From positions 62,001 to 126,000 of the forward strand of contig JAGOMA010000002.1 of the NCBI GenBank assembly GCA_017993775.1: a stretch of DNA of 64,000 nucleotides, read 5' to 3'. The DNA comes from Chloroflexota bacterium. GTDB taxonomy: Bacteria; Chloroflexota; Anaerolineae; Promineifilales; Promineifilaceae. Each line of letters begins with the position of its first letter. Positions within the stretch are counted from its first letter, which is position 1. The notes under the pieces were generated by a model. It saw only the letters and a program-made list of their open reading frames with translations, was not told the DNA's origin and did no database searches. Below are positions 17,391 through 25,231 of the stretch, piece by piece. A program made the position numbers and the translations under genes.

Positions 17391-17891
17391 TTATACGCCA
17401 AACGCGCTTTGTTTAAAATCGGCCAGCAGTTTGGCGGCGCGTTGGCCTATGGCCGAAAAGCGCAGACTGCGCCGGGTTTCGTTTAGATAAGCCAAATGAA
17501 TTTCCAGCCTGTCGCCGGGCAGCCAGGCCGCCAATCGTTCTGGCCATTCGATCATGATGGTTTGCCGGTCGTCGAGGATGTCTTCCAACCCAACGGTCCA
17601 GATGTCGGCGGCAGATTCCAGCCGGTAGCAGTCGAGGTGGTAGAGGATACGGCCGTCTTTCAGTCGCGGGTATTCGTTGACCAGGGTAAAGGTAGGGCTG
17701 GTAACACGCAAACCTGTGCCCCAACCACGACCAACACCACGGGCAACGGCCGTTTTCCCCGCCCCCAAATCGCCATATAGACAAAGCACGTCGCCAGGCT
17801 CCAGCAGTTCGCCCAGCCGCACACCCAGGCGCACCGTCTGCTCTACGCCACTGCTAATAAAATCTAACGTCCACTTATCCAGAATCGGCAT
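17391..17891 (-). CDS. tsaE: tRNA t6A modification ATPase TsaE
   Basis: A 166-residue P-loop protein. CLYGDLGAGKTAVARGVGRGWG (Walker A GDLGAGKT) lies near residues 39-46, followed by TSPTFTLVNEY and the LYHLDCYRLE motif; IMIEWPERL is the Walker-B-like/Trp region. All are YjeE/TsaE hallmarks. The ATPase drives the TsaBD complex cycle in t6A synthesis. First gene of the tsaE-tsaB-rimI series; 35 bases separate it from tsaB. A CCCTAAGGG element lies in its upstream region. Confidence 0.92.
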   Translation of the reverse strand: MPILDKWTLDFISSGVEQTVRLGVRLGELLEPGDVLCLYGDLGAGKTAVARGVGRGWGTGLRVTSPTFTLVNEYPRLKDGRILYHLDCYRLESAADIWTVGLEDILDDRQTIMIEWPERLAAWLPGDRLEIHLAYLNETRRSLRFSAIGQRAAKLLADFKQSAFGV

Positions 17892-17930
17892 CGTCTAAAA
17901 TCACCCACATCTGTTCAGGTCTCGCTACGA

Positions 17931-17991
17931 AGACCCTAAGGGTTTGAGTTTCCCAAAAGTCTACCTTCTCAAGGGCAAACCCTTAGGGTCT
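17931..17991. repeat. CCCTAAGGG intergenic element, copy 2
   Basis: Near-perfect terminal inverted repeats AGACCCTAAGGGTTT and AAACCCTTAGGGTCT with 31 bases between. The internal CTCAAGGGCAAACCC matches CTCAAGAGCAAACCC in the copy at 26713. The left flank CTGTTCAGGTCTCGC is the reverse complement of the flank seen on the right of copies 1 and 8. Sits between divergent tsaE and the phosphoesterase gene. Confidence 0.85.
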
Positions 17992-18054
17992 GTATTGTTA
18001 CCGCATTTCTATATTGCCCTCGGCTGTAATTATTATACCTTCCTCCGCCAATCA

Positions 18055-18063
18055 TGGTATGAT
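18055..18063 (+). promoter_or_regulatory. Putative extended -10 promoter of the phosphoesterase gene
   Basis: TGGTATGAT, an extended -10 (TGn plus a five-of-six TATAAT match), 37 bases before the start codon at 18101. No convincing -35 is present. Only motif evidence. Confidence 0.4.
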
Positions 18064-18100
18064 TGTATCGTCTTAGCGGGAAGTAAGAGAGGCCCAATCT

Positions 18101-18829
18101 ATGCGAGTACTCATCATTTCAGACATCCATGCCAACCTCGCTGCATTTGAAGCGGTCTTGGCCGAGGCACAAAACCAATGGGACATCATCTGGTGCCTGG
18201 GTGACCTTGTTGGTTACGGCCCTGATCCCAATGAGTGTGTCGCACTGCTGCAAACCCAGCCCCATATCAGCCTCTCCGGCAATCATGATTGGGCCGTGTT
18301 GGGCAAATTAGACATTCAAAACTTCAATCGAGAAGCACAAATTGCCATCCGCTGGACACGAGAAGCCATCAACACCGATACCCACGATTATTTAGACGCC
18401 CAACCCCCAATCCGACTAGAAGATCGTTTTACACTGGCCCACGCCAGCCCCCGCCAGCCGGTATGGGAATACATTCTGGACTCCTACACAGCCGCTATAA
18501 ACTTCGAGCATTTTGATACCCCCTACTGCCTTGTCGGTCATACCCATGTGCCGATTGTTTTTGAGGAAACCGACCCCAATCACGTTGCCTTTCACAGACC
18601 GGATTACACCACCGATCGGCTGCTGGCAGACAATCGCCTGATCATCAATCCTGGCAGTGTAGGCCAGCCAAGAGACTCCGATCCCCGCGCCGCTTACGCG
18701 CTTTTAGACACGGATACAAACATCTGGCAGTTTAAGCGCGTCGACTACCCCATCACCACTACCCAAGACAAAATGCGTCAATACGGCATTCCGTCGCGCC
18801 TGATCAAGCGGCTAGAATTTGGTTTGTAA
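18101..18829 (+). CDS. Metallophosphoesterase (YfcE/MJ0936-like)
   Basis: A 242-residue calcineurin-type phosphoesterase. SDIHANLAAFEAVL (D-x-H), WCLGDLVGYGPDPNEC (GD), LSGNHDWAV (GNHD) and LVGHTHVP (GHTH) supply the two-metal ligands in the canonical order. The YfcE-like group hydrolyses phosphodiesters or phosphomonoesters of unknown physiological substrate. The gene lacks the ACGGCCGT octamer. It stands alone, with a short putative promoter upstream and 84 bases before the next gene. Confidence 0.88.
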   Translation: MRVLIISDIHANLAAFEAVLAEAQNQWDIIWCLGDLVGYGPDPNECVALLQTQPHISLSGNHDWAVLGKLDIQNFNREAQIAIRWTREAINTDTHDYLDAQPPIRLEDRFTLAHASPRQPVWEYILDSYTAAINFEHFDTPYCLVGHTHVPIVFEETDPNHVAFHRPDYTTDRLLADNRLIINPGSVGQPRDSDPRAAYALLDTDTNIWQFKRVDYPITTTQDKMRQYGIPSRLIKRLEFGL

Positions 18830-18913
18830 CCGAACCCGCTTTTCCTCAGCAATCCAGGGAACCAATTACCCTTGTGGCGCGTTTATGAGTCATAATCAAT
18901 CAGGAGGCTCAGC

Positions 18914-19846
18914 ATGACTTGGAGACACAGTATTCCCCTATTTGTTCTAATTTTATTGTTGGCTGCTTGTAGCAACAGCGCAGCTGTTGAATCTTCCCGA
19001 GAAATGGCTCCCGCCGCAGCTCCGGCAGCCGATTCTATCGCTTATGAAGAAAGCGGGGCCGCATTTACCAGCAGCGACACCGCCAATGCCGTTGTGGACA
19101 CCCAGAGCAGTCTGCCGCAAGAGCGATTGATCATTCGCACGGCCGATTTGAGCATTGTGGTGATAGACACGGATGAGACAATTGCGGCAATTACGCGAAT
19201 GGCCGAAGAAAATGAGGGCTGGGTAGTAAGCAGCAATGTGTACCAATATAGCGCAACGGCCAAAACCGGTGATATTACCATACGCGTGCCTTCCGCTGGC
19301 TTTATCAGCGCCACGGAAGCAATTAAAGGGCTGGCCACGGAAGTGCGCCAGGAATCTGTTTCCGGGCAGGATGTAACCGAGGAATTTGTGGACCTGACCG
19401 CGCGGCTGGGCAATTTGGAAGCAACGGCCGTGCGCGTTCGCGGTTTTCTTGAAGACGCCGACACAGTAGAAGAAGCGCTGGCAGTGAACCAGGAATTAAG
19501 CCGGCTGGAAGCGGAAATCGAAGTGATCAAAGGACGGATGAAGTTTCTGAGCGAATCCGCCTCCTTTTCCACCATTTCCGTGCATCTGACGCCGGACGAA
19601 CTGAATCAACCGATTGAGATTGGCGGGTGGGAGCCGCAAGGCATTGCCAAAGATGCTTTGGAGTCGTTGATTTCGGCGGCGCAGTTCCTTGTTTCTGTCT
19701 TAATCTGGCTGGTTATTTTCTTCTTGCCCCTGGGCGTGGTGGTGGTGCTGCCGCTGTGGTTTGTCGGGCGCTGGATCCGCCGCCGGCGACGGGCCAAGAA
19801 AAGCCAACCGACAGCCGTGGTTAATGAACCCTCCGCGGAAAACTAA
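18914..19846 (+). CDS. DUF4349 lipoprotein
   Basis: A 310-residue protein with a lipoprotein signal (LLLAAC, lipidated Cys near residue 19). The DUF4349 region starts at ERLIIRTADLSIVVIDTDETIAAI (~75) and includes GWVVSSNVYQYS and LEATAVRVRGFLEDADTVEEALAVNQELSRLEAEIEVIKGRMKFL, which should form a coiled coil (~170-205). A transmembrane helix (~255-285) is followed by a basic tail RRRRRAKK. The fold is therefore external, anchored at both ends. Family function is unknown. ATG 18914 follows AGGAGG at 18901. The 3' end overlaps the convergent ABC ATPase gene by four bases. Confidence 0.82.
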   Translation: MTWRHSIPLFVLILLLAACSNSAAVESSREMAPAAAPAADSIAYEESGAAFTSSDTANAVVDTQSSLPQERLIIRTADLSIVVIDTDETIAAITRMAEENEGWVVSSNVYQYSATAKTGDITIRVPSAGFISATEAIKGLATEVRQESVSGQDVTEEFVDLTARLGNLEATAVRVRGFLEDADTVEEALAVNQELSRLEAEIEVIKGRMKFLSESASFSTISVHLTPDELNQPIEIGGWEPQGIAKDALESLISAAQFLVSVLIWLVIFFLPLGVVVVLPLWFVGRWIRRRRRAKKSQPTAVVNEPSAEN

Positions 19847-20610
19847 ACGCTGATTGCTTCGCGCACGGCCGTTACCTCATCCTGAAAAACGGCCGTGCGC
19901 TGCATCTCAAACCGACGTGGTCGGGGCAGGCGAATGGGAAACCGGTGCGTAATCGTCGCCGCTTCCCCATTCGCTTTGCCCATTACCAGAACCTCGTCAG
20001 CCAGAAACACCGCCTCCGAAATACTATGCGTCACCATAAAAACAGTCACCGGATTGGCCTGCCAAATTCGCAGCAGTTCCTGCCCCATGCGTTCGCGCGT
20101 CAGCGCATCAAGCGCCCCAAATGGTTCGTCGAGCAGCAGGAGCAGAGGTTTGTGCACCAACGCCCGCGCCAAGGCCACCCGCTGAGCCATCCCGCCGGAA
20201 AGCTGGGCAGGATAGGCGGCTGCTTCGCTGGCCAGCCCGACCAGATCTAGCATTTGGCTGACGCGTTCTGCGGCGGAACGGCCGTTTATGCCCTGTAATT
20301 CCAGCGGCAGCACCACATTTTCATACACCGTGCGCCAGGGCATCAGATTGTCGCGCTGGAAGACAATGCCGACCGGCTCGTCGTGAACCTGTTCGGGACG
20401 GCCGTTGCGCCACAACTGCCCGCCGCCAGGCGGCAGCAGCCCGCCCAAAATGCGCAGCAGCGTCGATTTCCCCACCCCGGAAGGCCCCACCAGGGCCACA
20501 AACGCGCCCTGAGCAATCGACAGCGAAACGTCGGCCAAAACGGAACGGCCGTCGCCATCCGGGTAGGCATATTGGATGTGGTCGGCGGCCAGAAAAGGCG
20601 TCTCGTTCAT
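19843..20610 (-). CDS. ABC transporter ATP-binding protein of the riboflavin-type system
   Basis: A 255-residue ATPase: Walker A GPSGVGKST (~40-48), Q-loop FQRDN, signature LSGGMAQRVALARAL, Walker B LLLLLDEPFGALD and the switch His in MVTHSISEA. It is in the NitT/TauT/ThiZ family. It energises uptake through the permease encoded two genes upstream. Third gene after the FMN riboswitch; 12 bases follow the binding-protein gene. The riboswitch makes a flavin or flavin precursor the likely cargo, while NMT1-type relatives otherwise carry pyrimidine, sulfonates or nitrate. Confidence 0.85.
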   Translation of the reverse strand: MNETPFLAADHIQYAYPDGDGRSVLADVSLSIAQGAFVALVGPSGVGKSTLLRILGGLLPPGGGQLWRNGRPEQVHDEPVGIVFQRDNLMPWRTVYENVVLPLELQGINGRSAAERVSQMLDLVGLASEAAAYPAQLSGGMAQRVALARALVHKPLLLLLDEPFGALDALTRERMGQELLRIWQANPVTVFMVTHSISEAVFLADEVLVMGKANGEAATITHRFPIRLPRPRRFEMQRTAVFQDEVTAVREAISV

Positions 20611-20622
20611 GACGGCCGTACC

Positions 20623-21603
20623 CTACTGCGGCAGTGGCAGCGAAACAAACTCGTTGGTAAACGCCGCGTTCAAGTCAGGCAGCGGCGCATCCAAAAAGCC
20701 CATGTCCAGCAGCACCGCCTGCGTTTGCTGCCAGGAGGCGGCGTCGGTCAGGCCCAGGGTGTCGGCCCGCCACAATTCAATGGAAGCCAAAAGAACATCG
20801 AGACGGCCGTCGTCCAGCCCTTCCACATACTGCTTGCTAATCTGGTAAGCCGCCTCCGGATCGGCCAGCGTATCGCTCAACCCCAGCAGCGTCGCCCGCA
20901 CAAATCCCTGCACCAGGTCCGGATCATTCGTCAACGTGTCTTCGTTGGTGATGATGCCATTCGCCACCAGATCGATGTAATCGGCGACCGCGATGACGTT
21001 AATCGCTGCGCCCTGCGCGGCTAACTGCACCGGTTCATTGTTGATGTATACCACCACTGCTTCCGATTGGTCAGACAGCAGCGATTCTACCTGGTTAAAA
21101 CCGATGTCGTTGGCCATGACGTCATCCTGCGTCAGGCCGTTGGCCGTCAACAAGCCCACGTAACCCACGTAGCTGGCGCCCCAAAAACCGGGCAACCCCA
21201 CGTTCCGGCCGGCCAAATCCTGCGGCTTGGCAATGCCGGACGCCGCTTTGCTCACCACGGCAATGGGATACTTCTGGAACCATTCCATCACATATACCAC
21301 CGGCAAATCTTGCGCCCGCGCCAAAATCACCTGCTCGCCGCTGACAATGGCCAGCGGCAGTTCGTTGGCCCCAACCAAAGCGATGCCGTCGGTTTCAAAG
21401 CTGTAATCAAATTCAATCTCCAATCCCTCAGCGGCGTAATACCCTCTCTCTGCGGCCACGTAAAAGGGCGCGTATTGCGGATCGGCAATATAGCCCATCG
21501 GCAGTCGGATCTGGCGCAAACCAACGGGTTCCGGTTCGGCCTCGCGGCAGCCAGCCAAAACGAAGATGTTAACAGCAAGCAGCAACCAAAATAGTTTTTT
21601 CAT
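20623..21603 (-). CDS. ribY: NMT1/THI5-like substrate-binding lipoprotein, riboflavin-type (RibY)
   Basis: A 326-residue protein with a lipobox (VLAGC, Cys near residue 19) and the NMT1/ThiY fold: LPMGYIADPQYAPFYVAAERGYYAAEGLEIEF, then GLPGFWGASYVGYVGLL. It would capture the ligand outside the membrane. Homologues bind thiamine-pyrimidine precursors, but the operon begins with an FMN riboswitch rather than a TPP riboswitch, matching the RibXY riboflavin transporter described in Chloroflexi. Start ATG 21603 follows GGTGAC. The call of riboflavin specificity rests on the riboswitch. Confidence 0.8.
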   Translation of the reverse strand: MKKLFWLLLAVNIFVLAGCREAEPEPVGLRQIRLPMGYIADPQYAPFYVAAERGYYAAEGLEIEFDYSFETDGIALVGANELPLAIVSGEQVILARAQDLPVVYVMEWFQKYPIAVVSKAASGIAKPQDLAGRNVGLPGFWGASYVGYVGLLTANGLTQDDVMANDIGFNQVESLLSDQSEAVVVYINNEPVQLAAQGAAINVIAVADYIDLVANGIITNEDTLTNDPDLVQGFVRATLLGLSDTLADPEAAYQISKQYVEGLDDGRLDVLLASIELWRADTLGLTDAASWQQTQAVLLDMGFLDAPLPDLNAAFTNEFVSLPLPQ

Positions 21604-21625
21604 GGAGTCACCTCAATACTCAGGT

Positions 21626-22390
21626 TCACGTTTGCCAGCGCAAAACGCGCCGTTCAACCAGCGCCACCAGCCCATACAACGACAGGGCAATGGCCGCCAG
21701 CGTAAATAAAATCACAAAAACCAGGTCGGTTTTGAACTGGTAACGTGCCGTGACCAGTAAAAATCCCAACCCCTGGCTTTTAGGCTGCACAAATTCGCCT
21801 ACCAGCGCGCCAATCACCGACAATGTCGCCCCCACTTTTAAGCCGGCCAGGATGATGGGCAGCGCGGCCGGAAATTCTAGCTTGCGGAAGATTTGGCCCG
21901 GCGTGGCTTTGAGGGCATGCATCAATTCATAGAGTTCCGGCGGCACGGAGCGCAGCCCGGCGATGATGTTGATCAGTACTGGGAAAAAGACAACCAGCGC
22001 CGCCACCAGTACCCGCGACCAATACGTGGAAGCGATCCAGATGGTGAGCAAGGGGGCAACGGCGATGATGGGGATGGCCTGTGAAGCGATGAGGTAAGGG
22101 GAAATCAGGCGTTCGGCCAGCGGTGATTTTGCCAGCAGGTAGCCCAGCGGCAGGGCGACAAAAAAACCGATGAGCAGGCCGGGGATAATTTCGCTGATGG
22201 TGATGAGACTGTGGCGCAGGAGACGGCCGTCTCCCACCACAACCACCATTTGCTGCGCGACATGCACCGGAGACGGCAAAATAAAACTCGGATACCCGCC
22301 AATCATCACCAGCAGCTGCCAGCCTGCCAGCAGCATGAGAAAAGAAATGAGAATCGTCAGCCAATTAGGCAGACTTCGTAACAGGCGCAC
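21626..22390 (-). CDS. ribX: ABC transporter permease, riboflavin-type (RibX)
   Basis: A 254-residue permease with about six membrane helices and the BPD-type EAA loop (ELMHALKATPGQIFRKLEFPAALP near residue 160-183) that couples to the ATPase. It is of the SsuC/ThiX family. The start is a GTG at 22390 preceded by GAGG in the spacing expected. It is the first gene downstream of the FMN riboswitch (149 bases to its 3' end), and so the best candidate for direct flavin-dependent control of translation or termination. Confidence 0.83.
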   Translation of the reverse strand: MRLLRSLPNWLTILISFLMLLAGWQLLVMIGGYPSFILPSPVHVAQQMVVVVGDGRLLRHSLITISEIIPGLLIGFFVALPLGYLLAKSPLAERLISPYLIASQAIPIIAVAPLLTIWIASTYWSRVLVAALVVFFPVLINIIAGLRSVPPELYELMHALKATPGQIFRKLEFPAALPIILAGLKVGATLSVIGALVGEFVQPKSQGLGFLLVTARYQFKTDLVFVILFTLAAIALSLYGLVALVERRVLRWQT

Positions 22391-22538
22391 GCTGTTCCTC
22401 GTTATTCAGACTTTATTTTTTATGATGGGGCAAAGGGAAGAGAAGCGCAGCGTGTTTACGGCCGTTTCCCTTCCAGCTTGTCCACTCGCCAATCAACGAA
22501 TCAACAACACACTGGTCGGAAAACTTACCGCACACAGT

Positions 22539-22674
22539 ACCTTCTCCCATCCAGACTTTCACTGTCGGCTCTGGAATTGCGCCAGATCAACCGCAGCTTG
22601 TATAAAGCTGCGGGTCGCGGGCTTGGCTTGCGCAGCCTCACCGCCGGTCGGGAATTACGCCCTGCCCCGAAGGT
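22539..22674 (-). ncRNA. FMN riboswitch (RFN element)
   Basis: Read on the minus strand, the element opens with ACCTTCGGGGCAGGG and closes with GGATGGGAGAAGGT, so ACCTTC pairs with GAAGGT as helix P1. Between them are the conserved RFN blocks: AATTCCCGACCGGCGGT, AGCCCGCGA, a variable hairpin GCAGCTT/AAGCTGC, AATTCCAGAGCCGACAGT and AGTCTGGATG. These match the FMN aptamer along its whole length. In other bacteria the element senses FMN and switches off riboflavin synthesis or uptake. It precedes the three transporter genes. The 149-base stretch to the GTG start is the expression platform; I see no clear terminator with a T-run there, so translational control is the simpler guess. Confidence 0.95.
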
Positions 22675-22817
22675 CTATATTCACTTGTTCAGCGGCGATT
22701 ATACCTTTCTGGCATAGACGGGCAACCGCGCTCAAAACGGTTTGTACACGGCCGTTCCCCGCGCCGCAGCCGATTTCTGAGAAGTATTTGAGGCTGACGA
22801 GGAGAAATAAAGGTTTG

Positions 22818-22826
22818 TGGTATACT
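22818..22826 (+). promoter_or_regulatory. Putative extended -10 promoter of the 42-residue gene
   Basis: TGGTATACT, an extended -10, 40 bases before ATG 22867. It lacks a clear -35 box. A GAGAGG ribosome site lies between it and the start. Confidence 0.45.
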
Positions 22827-22866
22827 CAGAGGTTGATTTTGAGATTTTTGAAGAGAGGTTTAACTC

Positions 22867-22995
22867 ATGGCAAAAAAAGCAGCTAGAAAACGGAGACGGA
22901 CATTTTCGGAAAAGGTTTTGATGGTTCTGGGTATTCTCATTGCGTTGAGCATGATTTTGTCCCTGGTTATCAATTTTGTGCCCAATTTAAGTTAG
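22867..22995 (+). CDS. Small single-helix membrane protein (42 residues)
   Basis: The reading frame encodes 42 residues: a strongly basic N-terminus (MAKKAARKRRRTFSEK), then one hydrophobic helix of about 20 residues (VLMVLGILIALSMILSLVI). It has a ribosome site (GAGAGG), an extended -10 upstream and a strong terminator 16 bases after the stop, so it is a complete monocistronic unit despite its size. The basic N-terminus should stay inside by the positive-inside rule. I do not recognise the family. Confidence 0.72.
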   Translation: MAKKAARKRRRTFSEKVLMVLGILIALSMILSLVINFVPNLS

Positions 22996-23010
22996 TCTGT
23001 TTCGCAAGGC

Positions 23011-23063
23011 AAGGTCAGGAGAGTGAACGGCCGTTGGCGGTTATCTCTCCTGACCTTGTTTTT
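23011..23063 (+). terminator. Rho-independent terminator with ACGGCCGT in the loop
   Basis: A perfect 13-base stem, AAGGTCAGGAGAG (23011-23023) with CTCTCCTGACCTT (23045-23057), followed by GTTTTT. The 21-base loop contains one ACGGCCGT octamer that could pair on itself. It ends the small-protein transcript. Confidence 0.9.
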
Positions 23064-23084
23064 CCATCAACACCCATTCCGCGC

Positions 23085-23579
23085 CTACGATTGATCGTTG
23101 AGCGCGCGTTTCAACCCAGCCTCAAGGTCAGACGGCAGCGTCGTCTGGATCACTTTCCCTTCATACGGCCGTAAAGCCGCCAGAGCCATCCCGGTGTTCG
23201 CCGAACGTATCACAAAAAAAGCTGCCGACGTGCCCGGCTGAAGCGATTCCGAAATTTCCTTAATAAATTTCTTGTCTACGCCCATGTCAGACAACTTGCC
23301 GTAAACCGCCCCGCCAATTGCCCCAACCAACAAACCGCCAATGGGGATGAGAAACAAAACCCCTAAAAACATTCCCAGCAGGCCGCCAAACGCAGCGCCT
23401 TGTTTGACGCTTTTGTCCATGGCGTCTTTCACCCGAACTTTCCCATCGCTGCCTTTAACGACGATGGCCGTGTCTTCCAGGTTGATAAACGAGTGATCTT
23501 CCAGCCCTTTGATTGTCTCTACAACTTGTTCGGCTTTGTCTTCTGTATCGAATGCAATAACGACTAAATCTCTGCTCAT
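23085..23579 (-). CDS. DUF1269 family membrane protein
   Basis: A 164-residue protein: an N-terminal alpha/beta part (DLVVIAFDTEDKAEQVVETIKGL), a Gly-rich hydrophobic hairpin near 65-100 (GAAFGGLLGMFLGVLFLIPIGGLLVGAIGGAVYG) that probably spans the membrane, and a C-terminal part ending in LPSDLEAGLKRAL. This is the DUF1269 pattern, often annotated as a general-stress-type membrane protein. ATG 23579 is chosen because AGGAGA lies just upstream; the 18 residues before it in the open frame are unlike the family. Function unknown. Confidence 0.82.
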   Translation of the reverse strand: MSRDLVVIAFDTEDKAEQVVETIKGLEDHSFINLEDTAIVVKGSDGKVRVKDAMDKSVKQGAAFGGLLGMFLGVLFLIPIGGLLVGAIGGAVYGKLSDMGVDKKFIKEISESLQPGTSAAFFVIRSANTGMALAALRPYEGKVIQTTLPSDLEAGLKRALNDQS

Positions 23580-23631
23580 ATGATGTGTCTCCTTGAGGTC
23601 ATAAAACTGGTAAAAGTTAATGCAACGGCAC

Positions 23632-23692
23632 AAACCCTAAGGGTTTTGTTGAATCAGGATCGTTTTCCAGAGGTCAAAAACCCTTAGGGTTT
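23632..23692. repeat. CCCTAAGGG intergenic element, copy 3
   Basis: AAACCCTAAGGGTTT and AAACCCTTAGGGTTT at the two ends. The interior GAATCAGGATCG, then TTCCAGAGGTCAAA, is shared in degenerate form with the copy at 48889, so these two form a subfamily separate from copies 2, 4, 5 and 6. Confidence 0.85.
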
Positions 23693-23789
23693 AATTATAA
23701 ATGAGAACAGCGTACAGGAAAAACACAAAGCAGGCAACGGCCGTTTGCCCATTGCCCGCTCTATGCATCTTACCCACAAGTACAGAACG

Positions 23790-25199
23790 TTAGCTTTCGA
23801 TGTCCACCACGGCCGTCATCCCCCACCGCAGCGGCAAATCCGGCGCAGCATCTAACACCACCGTCACCTCATAAACCACATCGCCGCGTGCCAGGCTGGC
23901 CACCAAAGCCACATTGGTTACCACACCCGAAACACTCTTTCCGGGAATGGCATCAAATGTCGTAGTTACCTTGTCGCCGGCATTAACAAACGCCACATCC
24001 AACTCCGTCAGATCCGTCGTCTTAACTTGCCAGCCAGAAAAATCGGCCATACTCACCACCGGCAAACCGGAACCAACCAATTCGCCCAGGTTTGTGTTAA
24101 TCCGCGAGACCGTGCCATCAAAGGCGGCCGTCAACGTCATCCGGTCCAGCATTGCCTGGGCTACGGCAACGCCAGCTTCCGCCTGTACAACCGTCGCCTG
24201 CGCCTGCGCCACAGCCGCGTCGGCCTGAGTCACGCCCGTTCTGGCGCTCTCCACACCTACCTGCGCTTGCAGCACGCCCACTTCCGCGATGGCGATCCGT
24301 TCGGACGAAACCGGCTCATTCAACAAATCTAACTGCGCCTGGGCCAGATCGCGGGCGGCAATGGCCACCCCAACACCGCCCTGCGCCGCCTGCTGCTGCA
24401 CGGCCGTTGGGCCAGCTTGCAGCGCATCCAGACCCGCTTGGGCCGCCGCCTGATTCTGGCGCGCGGCTTCCAGTTGGGCGCGGGTGGTCTCTTCGACAGT
24501 GCCATACAACGGGCAGACCTCCCCATTCGGCGTGTCGAAACAGGTGGTCAAAATGGTATCGTAGCTCTCTTCCAGAGTACGAACCTGGGCGGCGGCGGCG
24601 GCCACTTGCGCCTGCGCCTGGCTAATTTGCGCGTTTGTGCCAACATTTAAGGCTGTGTCTCGCTGCCCTGCGGCCTGGTTAACGGCCGCTTCGGCGGCGG
24701 CCAGGTTGCTTTCAGCGGCTGCGATTTCTTCCGGGCGCGGGCCGGCTTTCACCAGCGCCAGATTCGCCTCGGCGGCGGCGACTTGCGATTCGGCCGTCTG
24801 AATGGCGGCTTCGGCCAGCGCTTTTTGGTTTTCCGCCAGCGTCACAGTGGCCTGGGCCGATGTAAGCCTGGCTTGCGCCTGTTGCAGCGCCAGGTCAGCC
24901 TCGATGGTATCCAGGCGAATGAGAGCATCGCCGGCTTTCACCATGTCGCCTTCGCGCACCAGAATTTCGGCCACCCGGCCGCCCATCTGGAAGGCAAGGT
25001 CTACATTAAAGAGCGGCACAACCTGCCCTTCGGCGTTCACAAGCGCGCCAGTTGATTGGGCGGCGGGGGCCGCGGCGGGTTCTTGAGCGGCTACAGCCGC
25101 GGCTACGGCCGTTTCCGGCGTGCCCCCCGGCTGCCCCGCAGCAATTAACAAAACTGCTACCAGCAGTAAAAATCCCAAAAGGAGACGTTTTTTATTCAT
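23790..25199 (-). CDS. HlyD-family periplasmic adaptor (membrane fusion protein)
   Basis: A 469-residue adaptor with an N-terminal membrane helix or signal, a biotinyl/lipoyl-like half motif (MGGRVAEILVREGDMVKAGDALIRLDT), a long Ala/Gln-rich region of heptads (QAQARLTSAQATVTLAENQKALAEAAIQTAE, ~105-370) that must form a long alpha-helical hairpin, then the second lipoyl half and beta-barrel (GTVSRINTNLGELVG; GVVTNVALVASLARGDVVYEV). Such adaptors couple MacB-type ABC pumps to export. ATG 25199 is used; an extension upstream would overlap the other adaptor gene. Two cysteines in the hairpin region are unusual. Confidence 0.86.
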   Translation of the reverse strand: MNKKRLLLGFLLLVAVLLIAAGQPGGTPETAVAAAVAAQEPAAAPAAQSTGALVNAEGQVVPLFNVDLAFQMGGRVAEILVREGDMVKAGDALIRLDTIEADLALQQAQARLTSAQATVTLAENQKALAEAAIQTAESQVAAAEANLALVKAGPRPEEIAAAESNLAAAEAAVNQAAGQRDTALNVGTNAQISQAQAQVAAAAAQVRTLEESYDTILTTCFDTPNGEVCPLYGTVEETTRAQLEAARQNQAAAQAGLDALQAGPTAVQQQAAQGGVGVAIAARDLAQAQLDLLNEPVSSERIAIAEVGVLQAQVGVESARTGVTQADAAVAQAQATVVQAEAGVAVAQAMLDRMTLTAAFDGTVSRINTNLGELVGSGLPVVSMADFSGWQVKTTDLTELDVAFVNAGDKVTTTFDAIPGKSVSGVVTNVALVASLARGDVVYEVTVVLDAAPDLPLRWGMTAVVDIES

Positions 25200-25231
25200 A
25201 GTTTGGCGTCCTTGTACATGCAGTCGCATGA

